From Tachypleus tridentatus (taxonomy: Eukaryota; Arthropoda; Merostomata; Xiphosura; Limulidae), in contig NC_134828.1 of the NCBI RefSeq assembly GCF_004210375.1, positions 26,373,780 through 26,437,779 of the forward strand: DNA of 64,000 nt, given 5' to 3'. A program made the translations under genes and the position numbers. A model generated the notes under the pieces. That model was not told the origin of the DNA. It did no database searches and saw nothing but the letters and a program-made list of their open reading frames with translations. Shown in pieces: positions 1 through 64,000 of the stretch. Every line of letters starts with the position of its first letter. Position 1 is the stretch's first letter.

Positions 1-700
1 CGATTTTCTGTGATTCCTTATTACCTCCGTGTTTGTTGTTTTGTCATCTCTGATTCTTGCTTAACGCATGCATTTTCACTGTTGTAGGGATCTTAAGTCA
101 TGATGTGACCTTGCCTTGGATTTGTTTGGTACCTCTTCCTTTTGAGGATGGTACATATGACCCCTCTGCAATATCTTTTTTATCATGTATCTGAGACTTT
201 GGAATCATGTGTATAATCTGTGTGTCAGCACTCTACCCTTTCCTCTTTGGTGGCACATTTGTTGCAGTTGGAGCCACAAAAAGTCCCCTATTCCTATCTT
301 CCCCTGATCCTTTTCTATCTCTTCCTCCTTTCAGTGGTTTCTCATCTCGTTTTTTTATTTAGTATCGATGAGCATGTTTGTAACAGTACCAGGGACTAAC
401 CAGTGGGAGCTGTATGTTTTTTTTATCATTTGGTATCTTTCACTGATTCATGTTCCCTTTAGGTTTATCAAAGGGACTTGTCCTCCTACTTCTTTCCCCA
501 TCTCCTTCATATCAGGTATCTTTCTCTTTCCCTGTGACCTGAGATCCTCTCTCCAGCCAGTGTTTTTCCAGTGTGGTAAAAGATTTTCCATCGCAACATG
601 TCACTGTACCTGTTTATCAGATTTCTCTTGATTTTATTCTATCCTGTTTGTTGTCCTCATGATAAACTGGAGACTGACAGCCTTTACTAGGTTTGTCTCA
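1..700. other. T-rich unannotated left edge, possibly upstream DIRS sequence
   Basis: No convincing gene. The plus strand is T-rich with short open frames that I could not match to a family. It directly precedes the DIRS-like reverse transcriptase remnant, so it may be the decayed upstream part of that element; this is inference. Confidence 0.35.
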
Positions 701-2560
701 CCTCACTCTAATTTTCAGTGTATCCTGTTTTACCTTGTAGTCATTTCTCACACTTAGATGAGCTTTTTCTCCCAGCTTATAGATTACCACAAAGAATGTT
801 GCAAATGCTTGTTTACATATCCAGGTTTCTCATCACTCCTAACCTTCTATTTGATTTGTTCTTCAGAGGGTGGTCTTTCTGTTTCATGCACTGACCTTCA
901 GGTATGCTGTGGCTTTGTATGTTTGTTGAGCAGTCAGAACACTGATTTTCCACTGTTTGCTCTTAGGTTGCACTTTCCTCATTTTTTGGATGACTGGTTA
1001 CTATTAACTCATTCCAAACAGGAACCAGCCTGTTACTTGCATCAGGTGCTTTTGGAGGCAGCTATAGTGGGCTGGTAAATCAAGTTGGATAAGACCTTAC
1101 TGCATCTTATCCAATATTTTCTCCATTTGGGTGTTCTCTCTCTCAAGTTGGATAAGTCCTTACTGCATCTTATCCAATATTTTCTCCATTTGGGTGTTCT
1201 CTCTCTCAAGTTGGATAAGTCCTTACTGCATCTTATCCAATATTTTCTCCATTTGGGTGTTCTCTCTCTCAAGTTGGATAAGTCCTTACTGCATCTTATC
1301 CAATATTTTTTCTCCATTTGGTGTTCTCTCTCTCAAGTTGGATAAGTCCTTACTGCATCTTATCCAATATTTTCTCCATTTGGGTGTTCTCTCTCTCAAG
1401 TTGGATAAGTCACTGCATCTTATCCAATATTTTCTCCATTTGGGTGTTCTCTCTCTCAAGTTGGATAAGTCCTTACTGCATCTTATCCAATATTTTCTCC
1501 ATTTGGGTGTTCTCAATGTGCATCTAAGTAGGGTCCATCCTACTCCTCTTCTACTTTGTTTATGGGTTTTTAGTTTTTTACAGTTCATGAGTTACTGTTG
1601 CATTTGAGGGTGTAGTCTTTCATGGTAGCCCTTATCTCCTTAGGTCAGGGTTCATGTGCAGGCTCTTCATGACCAGTGGAATCTCACAAACGTTCTTTGT
1701 TCTTATTACCCTGATCTACAATCAGAATCAATGGTTAAATATGACTGGCACATCAGCAGATGTCCTGCTTCTTCCTACTTGTCCTACATGGAAGCAGCTC
1801 TTTGGAGATGGAGACTTGGGATGTTCAGATGGAAGATTTGAGATTTTGGTCTGTGGCCGAGAGATCTTATCACATAAATGTCCTGAAGCTTCTTGCTATA
1901 CATCATGTTTTGGTTCATTTTCTCCATCTAGTAATTATCCATTCTTACTTTTCTTCAGTGGTTGCTTATCTCTATCACCAGGGAGGAACCTATTCTCAAT
2001 CCCTCTGTATTCATACGTTGGATTTTCTTTTGGGGCTTACATGCTTGATATTCAAATTTTTGTGTACTATGTTCCATGTGCTTTCTCTTTGGTTATGGAT
2101 TAGAATTTTGCCCAGATGAATTTTTTCCAATGGAATGGTTGTTCAATCCTTTTGTTCCTCAGTGGCTTTGACTTCAGTGGGGTACTCCTCAAGAGAAGGC
2201 TTTTGCTATGTCTATTAACCAAAAATTGCCTTGGTTTTGGTCTCCATTACTTTATCATTTTGCTCTGGCTATTGATGTTTTCAACTAGGATTGGACCAAC
2301 ATATTTTTCTGTCATCCCATTCTCCTCCTTTTACAGGTGCTTTTGGTCATCCTTGATGCTACAGGTTCAGTCCTTCTTATAGTTCCTTCCTGGGCATCTC
2401 AGCTGTGATTTCCATGGCTTTTCCAGCTTCATCTTCACCTTCCTCCTCAGCTACCTCTTCCTCTGACTCCATACTTTCTTTGCAACCCTTAGTAACTAGT
2501 GTTTCATCTGGACCTTCTTATCCTCCATCTTCATGCCTGGTTCTATTCTGGTCATGGATG
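700..2560 (+). mobile_element. Degraded DIRS-like (tyrosine-recombinase) retrotransposon, RT-RNase H portion
   Basis: Broken plus-strand frames resemble the reverse transcriptase and RNase H of DIRS/Ngaro retroelements. A FLDDWLLL segment near 983-1006 fits the catalytic YLDDWL motif typical of this group. After the 63-bp tandem array, HINVLKLLAIHH (about 1874) and VVAYLYHQGGTYSQSL (about 1955) resemble the RNase H blocks HINVLEL and VVxYINxQGGT. IVPSWASQL near 2380 resembles the conserved LIAPGWPN block further downstream. Stops and frame changes separate the blocks, so it is inactive. No tyrosine recombinase domain or terminal repeats could be identified. The family call rests on remembered motifs. 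Confidence 0.6.
1081..1518 (+). repeat. 63-bp tandem repeat, about 7 copies, inside the DIRS remnant
   Basis: The unit runs from aagttggataag through ctccatttgggtgttctc to a short ctctctc tract. Length 63 is divisible by 3, so several frames stay open (21 residues per unit). Each unit holds an inverted repeat, ttggataag and cttatccaa around a 12-base loop. The first unit aligns with the RT segment just after the LDDW motif, so the array arose by amplifying transposon coding sequence. Copies differ by small indels, for example near 1309-1320 and 1411. Confidence 0.95.
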
Positions 2561-3182
2561 AGGAGATCAACTTTTCAGTGGTTTGCTTCTTTTCTGGATT
2601 GTTTCATTTGCTTCCCCCCTTTCTATGGAAGTTTCTTAATGCAAATAGAATATTTTGCTTCATTGGTTTCTGGGTTCAAGGTTTTCCCCCCTCATTAACT
2701 CACTGTTCTCTGTCATGTAGAATACCTCATTTGACTTTTGGATTGGGGGTTTCCTGGTTCCTTAATCTTGAATTTTCAGGTGGCTCTGACCCCCACACCT
2801 TTCCTTTTTCCCAGTTATATAGGTATTTATTTCTCCTATACTTTACTAGTTGTTCCTACCAGATTCTTCAACAGTTTCTTCTCCCTTGGAAGGTGTATTT
2901 AAATATTGTTCTGTTTGACATAATTTCCTGTTTGTTGAAATTTCATTTGTGTTCTTATCCTGCTTCTCAAATTTTCAGTTGCCTTTTGTTAAAGTTATAA
3001 TTCTGTGACAGTGCAACTGACCATTCAGGACTGGATTCATAACAAAAGTGAAGAAGCAGCAGTGATATAGAAATTATGGAATAAATCTATATAAAATTAA
3101 TATATTTTTATTTTAGTTATATATAGGAGTTTTATGTTCTTGGTTTTTCAGATTGATGAATCATTTTGGTAATTCATTTATA
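2561..3182. other. Unannotated interval before the Ig-domain exon
   Basis: T-rich sequence with accidental plus-strand frames. It probably combines the tail of the DIRS remnant with intron sequence of the gene whose last exon starts at 3337. No domain recognised. Confidence 0.4.
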
Positions 3183-3249
3183 ATTTAATCAGAGTTGTAC
3201 TGGGTTGACTGACTGACATTTAATCAGAGTTGTACTGGGTTGACTGACT
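3183..3249. repeat. 35-bp direct duplication
   Basis: Two nearly identical copies of a unit beginning atttaatcagagttgtactg lie head to tail, about 90 bp upstream of the acceptor at 3336/3337. Confidence 0.9.
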
Positions 3250-3336
3250 CTGGTGAAAATTTCCACTCCTGTTTGCATCTAGTAGAAATTAAAAGAATAA
3301 TGTCTGTTAAGCCTAAAATATGTTTCTTCTGTTCAG

Positions 3337-3536
3337 TACGTTGGCTCAAAGATGGGAAACCCTTAGAAGAGGAAAGTCCAAGGCATAAGATCACTAAGAA
3401 AGGTCATTCTTTTACTCTGAAAATCCCATCAACATTAGAAGCTGATGTTGGACAGTATACCGTCATTACCTCAGACAGCTCAGGAGAAAGTAGTGCTACC
3501 TTCTCACTCAATGTCTTAAAGGAAGGAGATATTTGA
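3337..3536 (+). CDS. Terminal exon of an immunoglobulin (I-set) domain protein
   Basis: The exon follows a pyrimidine-rich acceptor (tttcttctgttcag) and reads WLKDGKPLEEESPRHKITKK, then ADVGQYTV, then SATFSLNVLKEGDI before a TGA stop at 3534-3536. The WLKDGKPL start and the D-x-GxYT core are hallmarks of I-set Ig domains of the titin, twitchin and obscurin class, where such domains are protein-binding spacers in muscle filaments. The N-terminal strand with the first cysteine would be in an upstream exon, so only the domain's second part is seen. It enters with two bases of a split codon. The gene ends here, convergent with KIF21. Which giant or smaller Ig protein it belongs to cannot be told from one exon. 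Confidence 0.75.
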
Positions 3537-4630
3537 ATCTAGGAACTTTTTTTCTTATAAGGTATGACCTTACAAAGTGTGGATTTTTCTCATTTAATGT
3601 TTTATATAATTGATAAAAAAAATCAGTGTTTGTAGTTTCATGTTACTTTTGACTCACAAAATAAATGTTCTAACATGCTACTCCAGTTGATCAGTAATTA
3701 CCTTTATTAATAATTGTTAATTGTCCAACAGGTTTAACTCAATATTCTCTCAATTTGACTAATTGCTTTTAATCATGAAATGTGTACTGACCCAACTTAG
3801 GTATGATTTTGTTATTGTTGTTTTATTTCTTTCCTTTAACTACGAAAAAGTGAAAACACTGAATATTTTTTTTTCACTTTAGTACTGGAAATAAAATTTA
3901 TGATTTCATTTTAGAATCATTATTAACACATTTTCTGGTTTTTTAGGCTTCAGAAAAAGAAGAAAAAAAACAACATAGAGAAAAAACACTTTTAATCCTT
4001 ACCCAGTCATTTGTCTTCTCACGGACACCATCAAATGAACTTCCTAAGTACTCCTCCTTTTTAGATTTGGTTTGGTTTCAGTTTCATGTTTAAAGAACTA
4101 TGTCAGCTCTTAAGTGAAATTTTGTAAGAAATGTCTCTTCTGTGTGATACATTTTCACTTGAATAGTAGCATCCAAGCAATTGTTCCATAAGTTTGATTC
4201 TCATAAAAATAAGTCAAATGTGTTGCTGTTATTTTGAAACAATAAATAATAACCACAGTTGTTGTGGTCCCAAATAGAGATAACTTCATATGTGTTAGGT
4301 ATAAAATTAAAGTTACTATGTACTAACTGTTGAGAAATACTGTAAGTAATAATTAATTCTGTATATGTTTTGGTGATGAATAAATTAAACACTAGAGCAT
4401 TAGGAATAACTTGTATGTAGATGAACGAATTAACAAAATATTGTAGAAGTAAGCTTAGTTACCTTAGCATTCATTTAAGAGCTGCTGTGTAAACTTGGAA
4501 AAACATGGTGATATGGTGTACTAAAGAGAAATTGATGGACACATTTCTGTTAAAATGTTTGTTGAGTGATTGTAACCCTTCAAGTATCTGTTTTATTTGT
4601 GATAGATCCTCTAATGTGAATAAAAATTAT
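3537..4630 (+). other. Probable 3' UTR and downstream flank of the Ig-domain gene
   Basis: No coding signal. Candidate AATAAA polyadenylation signals occur at 3660-3665 and 4619-4624, so the message probably ends at one of these. Otherwise AT-rich. Confidence 0.45.
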
Positions 4631-4904
4631 GAAATGTATTCTTTTCAAAGTTTTCCTTGAATTCAGAATTGTAATATGCTCATTTGCTCAACTAACAAGG
4701 CTTAATTAAAGCTGGATGTTGTTATTTTAAAGTAATAGGAATATTTACAACTTGAATACGTATTTTAAGTAATGTATAAAACAAGTTAAGTGTGATAAAC
4801 ATTACACTACAAACAACTAAATGTGATAAAAATAATCTGTAAAGCAAGTTTAGTTTCATAAACATTACAATATAAACAACTGAATGTGATAAAGGTAATG
4901 TATT

Positions 4905-5178
4905 GTTTGTTTTGTTTTTGAATTTCACAAAAACTACTCGAGGGCTATCTCAGCTAGCTGTCCCTAATTTAGCAGTCTAAGACTAGAGGGAAGGCAGCTA
5001 GTTATCACCACCCACTGCCAACTCTTGGGCTACTCTTTTACCAACGAATAGTGGGATTGACCATCACATTATAACGCCCCACGGCTGAAAGGCAAGCAAG
5101 TTTTGTGCAACCCAGATTCGAACCAGACCCTCGGATTACTGAGTCGAGCATTAACCCACTTGGCCATACCAAGCCCCA
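4905..5178 (-). mobile_element. tRNA-derived SINE, family 1
   Basis: On the minus strand the head at about 5178 contains an A-box-like TGGCCAAGTGGG and a B box GGTTCGAATCT (plus 5113-5124), as in tRNA-derived SINEs driven by RNA polymerase III. The body (agggctatctcagctagc, ctactcttttaccaacgaat) is shared with copies at 39.2 and 52.2 kb. The tail at low coordinates is rich in ttg and aaa. It lies in the spacer between the two convergent genes. Confidence 0.85.
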
Positions 5179-5700
5179 AAGTAGCATTATAAAACAAATT
5201 TAATTTCATAAACGTTGCACTACAGAGAAGTGAATGTGATAAAAATAATGTATAAAAAAGTTTAGTTTTATAAACATTATAGTACAAACAACTGTCTCGG
5301 TTAATGTAATGTACAAAAATGTAGTTTCATTCAGAGAAACCTGAACACCACTTTCTATAAGATATAAAACCAGATAATACATCTAGTCTACAGTTACTAC
5401 TGCTATTGTTCAATCCTATGCATAGCAAGATTACGACAGTTATACCACTCAAGAATAGGCTATTCATTTTACTCCTCATTTAGGATAAGATTTAATAAAA
5501 TTATGTAACCTAGTAACTGAAAACCGTAATAACTGTTAGTCATTGGTAGCTGTCCTACACAACAGGTTTGAAGTGATACACCAGAAGAATGTTTCCAAAG
5601 CATCTTTTGGCAATAGAGTAAGGAGATAAAAGAAATTTTAACCAAAGATATGGAAAACGTTAATTTATCCAGTTATCTTATCTGGATGCTCCAGGTGAAA
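5179..5700. other. Intergenic spacer without recognisable features
   Basis: AT-rich sequence between the SINE and the assembly gap. Short degenerate repeats (ataaaaataatgta and aagtttagtttcata) flank the SINE on both sides, from about 4770 to 5320, so the SINE probably inserted into a small degenerate tandem repeat. No coding or RNA signal. Confidence 0.5.
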
Positions 5701-6200
5701 NNNNNNNNNNNNNNNNNNNNNNNNNNNNNNNNNNNNNNNNNNNNNNNNNNNNNNNNNNNNNNNNNNNNNNNNNNNNNNNNNNNNNNNNNNNNNNNNNNNN
5801 NNNNNNNNNNNNNNNNNNNNNNNNNNNNNNNNNNNNNNNNNNNNNNNNNNNNNNNNNNNNNNNNNNNNNNNNNNNNNNNNNNNNNNNNNNNNNNNNNNNN
5901 NNNNNNNNNNNNNNNNNNNNNNNNNNNNNNNNNNNNNNNNNNNNNNNNNNNNNNNNNNNNNNNNNNNNNNNNNNNNNNNNNNNNNNNNNNNNNNNNNNNN
6001 NNNNNNNNNNNNNNNNNNNNNNNNNNNNNNNNNNNNNNNNNNNNNNNNNNNNNNNNNNNNNNNNNNNNNNNNNNNNNNNNNNNNNNNNNNNNNNNNNNNN
6101 NNNNNNNNNNNNNNNNNNNNNNNNNNNNNNNNNNNNNNNNNNNNNNNNNNNNNNNNNNNNNNNNNNNNNNNNNNNNNNNNNNNNNNNNNNNNNNNNNNNN
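5701..6200. other. Assembly gap (500 N)
   Basis: Exactly 500 undetermined bases, a scaffold join of probably arbitrary length. The 3' end of the KIF21 transcript may extend into it. Confidence 1.
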
Positions 6201-6239
6201 TTTGAAGACATGACCTTATGGAATGTTTAAAACTATATT

Positions 6240-6245
6240 TTTATT
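6240..6245 (-). promoter_or_regulatory. Candidate KIF21 polyadenylation signal
   Basis: tttatt on the plus strand is AATAAA on the minus strand, about 460 bases downstream of the KIF21 stop codon. It is a weak call, because such hexamers are frequent in AT-rich DNA. Confidence 0.3.
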
Positions 6246-6701
6246 ACTGTACAATATTCATGTAGCAGAAAGCAAATAACTTAGAATTTATCCTGTACAG
6301 TCTCCTAAATTACATTAAACAATAAGTTAATACTCTAAACCCATGGAAATATTTTTAATGTCAAGTAGGTTTGAGGCCCTAAACATTAGCCTCTTGGTTA
6401 ACAGAATCAGGAAACATCTCAAATTCTTATAATTATTGAAATTCAAACAATTACAGTCTTTAAATCATTTCTTGAATATTAAGGACTAATTTTACAAATA
6501 ACACATCAGAAAATCCATGAAAACCATAAAATCACATCTGTTTCACTGAAACTTGAATATTCTATGAAGCAGCATATGGTGAGCTGATTTTATCTCCTTT
6601 ATAGAAAACAAAAAATAATGTTCCCATGGTTAACATTGTTTCTAAATCCCCATCTAGGATATTTAGTAGGAATCTTCGATTTCTGTCTTAATGTGTTGCT
6701 G
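6246..6701 (-). other. Probable KIF21 3' UTR
   Basis: Non-coding sequence between the stop codon and the candidate polyadenylation signal next to the assembly gap. Confidence 0.45.
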
Positions 6702-62790
<56,089 letters not shown>

Positions 62791-63295
62791 CTGGAAGAAA
62801 AATTTATTCCTCCTTATATCAGACAATCCTGTAAAAAATCACTTTAGATACAATGATAAACATTTTATTTAATAAGTAGAATTGGTTTAGGTATATGACA
62901 TTTAAAATATTTCAAGCCTGGTTGGTTGTTGCAGCGTTAGTGTTGTGTATACTTTAGAAGCTATCTGGCATGTATAAGAAACACTTTAGTAATCTTAAAC
63001 ATTATCAGATTTTGAAAGTTCATTAAGTTCTAACTTCACTACATCAAAAGACCGCAGGAAAAAAAAATTTGCTAAGAACATAAAACACTTGTTGTATGGC
63101 AACTATTACAGGCAGTACTTAAACCTCTGAACAACAAAATCATGCGAGATTTTCAAACTTTATTATATTCGATAAAAAAAATTAAAGTAACTTATTTGTA
63201 AGCATCATCATAACATAAAACCATGACAAAAAAAAGCCAGTTTGACACCAGAGATGCACAAAGTATTCATAAGTGTTTGTAAAACTTGATTTATA
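62791..63295. other. Upstream KIF21 intron, no feature
   Basis: AT-rich, nothing supported. Confidence 0.55.
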
Positions 63296-63395
63296 TCAGG
63301 TCAACCTGAAGATGACCTAAGAAGGTAGAAACATTTTTCTCTGCTTTATTAGTAAAAGTGTTAATACCCATACCAGCAGTCTTGAAATATATTGA
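63296..63395 (+). mobile_element. Solo Penelope-like terminal motif
   Basis: aacctgaagatgacctaaga, gtagaaacatttttctctgc and agtaaaagtgttaataccca match the terminal motif at 24.03 and 35.8 kb on the same strand, ending in agtcttgaaatata. Confidence 0.7.
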
Positions 63396-64000
63396 TTTAT
63401 ATCAATCTTTTAAATAAATATTGTTAATTACCTTCTATTCATTGCTAAAGTTTAGTATCCACATGGGTAATTTAATCAGTGATTTTCTTACACACCTCAA
63501 CCAACCTAAAACTAGGAATACAGAAACAATTAACAATGCATAATACAGAGTAAGATAAAAAAAACAAACAAGAGTGGAATTTTGATGTGCTGTAAAACCA
63601 GCTACAGTGTAACTGTGTGCTTGTTTATATATCTGCAAAATAAAACTTTATAATTACAGCATGTTAACACAAAAACGCAATAAGTAAATTTACGAAAAAA
63701 CAAATTTTATTCAAAATCAGAACAGCTGTGATCGCTAGACATTTTCTTGCAAAACAGATGTAGGTCAGAAATGGTAAAACCCACTTTCTGTGCAAGTGTT
63801 TACCAACTGACATAATACGACTGCTGATCTAACCTAACTCATCCAAAACTACACCTGCTAATGACCTACTTGACCTCTTTAAAGCTCATTAGGCCTTATA
63901 TATAAAAAATAAACCAGCCTCCTTCGACATTTTCACACTGTCCCACCTCACTTCATTGCCTCAAACAAACCAAATTAAAATATAGGAAAAACCCCACGCA
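63396..64000. other. Right edge, no recognised feature
   Basis: AT-rich sequence; a minus-strand open frame at 63435-63638 has no domain. The missing KIF21 exon with the start codon was looked for and not found here. Confidence 0.5.

Noticed and set aside
1042..1607. Repetitive frames on both strands of the 63-bp array
   Set aside because: Accidental openness of a 63-bp unit; the only plausible coding ancestry is the DIRS RT on the plus strand.
5100..5178. Functional tRNA gene
   Set aside because: A and B boxes are present but acceptor and anticodon stems are not intact and the sequence continues into a SINE body.
5069..5287. Minus frame with GMAKWVNARLSN-type sequence
   Set aside because: Translation of the tRNA-like head of a SINE; such frames recur with every copy.
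5650..6213. Open frames across the N gap
   Set aside because: They exist only because undetermined bases contain no stops.
62791..64000. Exon with the KIF21 start codon
   Set aside because: No minus-strand open segment resembling SVRVAVR followed by a donor in the needed phase was found; it is likely outside the window.

Overview
The window is animal nuclear DNA, most likely from a horseshoe crab or a close chelicerate. It is AT-rich and intron-dense with GT-AG splicing, and it carries two tRNA-derived SINE families that I associate with Limulus-type genomes. The species call is inference from memory of those repeats and of the protein match. There are no bacterial-style operons, CRISPR arrays or functional RNA genes.

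One large gene fills most of the window. It is a KIF21-type kinesin (kinesin-4 family) on the minus strand, with a stop codon at 6702-6704 and its first visible coding exon at 62611-62790. Thirty-four exons can be placed by splice sites and by similarity to vertebrate KIF21A. In transcript order they encode the motor domain (62.8-45.5 kb), the stalk with an acidic segment (45.4-28.5 kb), a low-complexity linker (24.8-17.9 kb) and a C-terminal WD40 propeller (13.3-6.7 kb). The exon with the start codon was not found and probably lies upstream of the window. Almost every exon junction is phase-consistent, but about eight single-base indels break the reading frame inside exons. They are of both signs and mostly lie in short homopolymers, which points to assembly error more than to decay. 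A second gene converges on it from the left: the terminal exon of an immunoglobulin-domain protein at 3337-3536 (+).

The introns are crowded with repeats. Six tandem arrays of about 34-69 bp units (14.4-15.9, 25.4, 26.2-28.2, 31.6-32.1, 32.8-34.6 and 40.3-42.5 kb) sit in KIF21 introns, each with its own unrelated unit. The 40.3-42.5 kb array runs into the exon at 42489 and its unit contains that exon's last bases plus its splice donor, so the donor is repeated about 57 times. A degenerate array at 9.0-9.3 kb has the same architecture, and one at 11.85-12.1 kb may. A further array and a small triplication sit next to acceptors. I regard these splice-junction-seeded tandem repeats as the most interesting feature of the window.

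Mobile elements: a degraded DIRS-like tyrosine-recombinase retroelement (0.7-2.6 kb), Penelope-like elements with GIY-YIG endonuclease (22.9-24.1, 51.7-52.1 and 53.7-54.2 kb) plus solo terminal motifs, the 3' part of a LINE with RNase H (46.4-47.3 kb), a complete but frame-broken Tigger/pogo transposon (59907-62247, TA target duplication), a TTAA-flanked MITE (54788-55046), two copies of a ~1.2 kb dispersed repeat, and five SINEs in the same orientation as KIF21. An inverted, decayed copy of one KIF21 exon lies antisense in another KIF21 intron at 55.8 kb. A 500-base assembly gap lies at 5701-6200.
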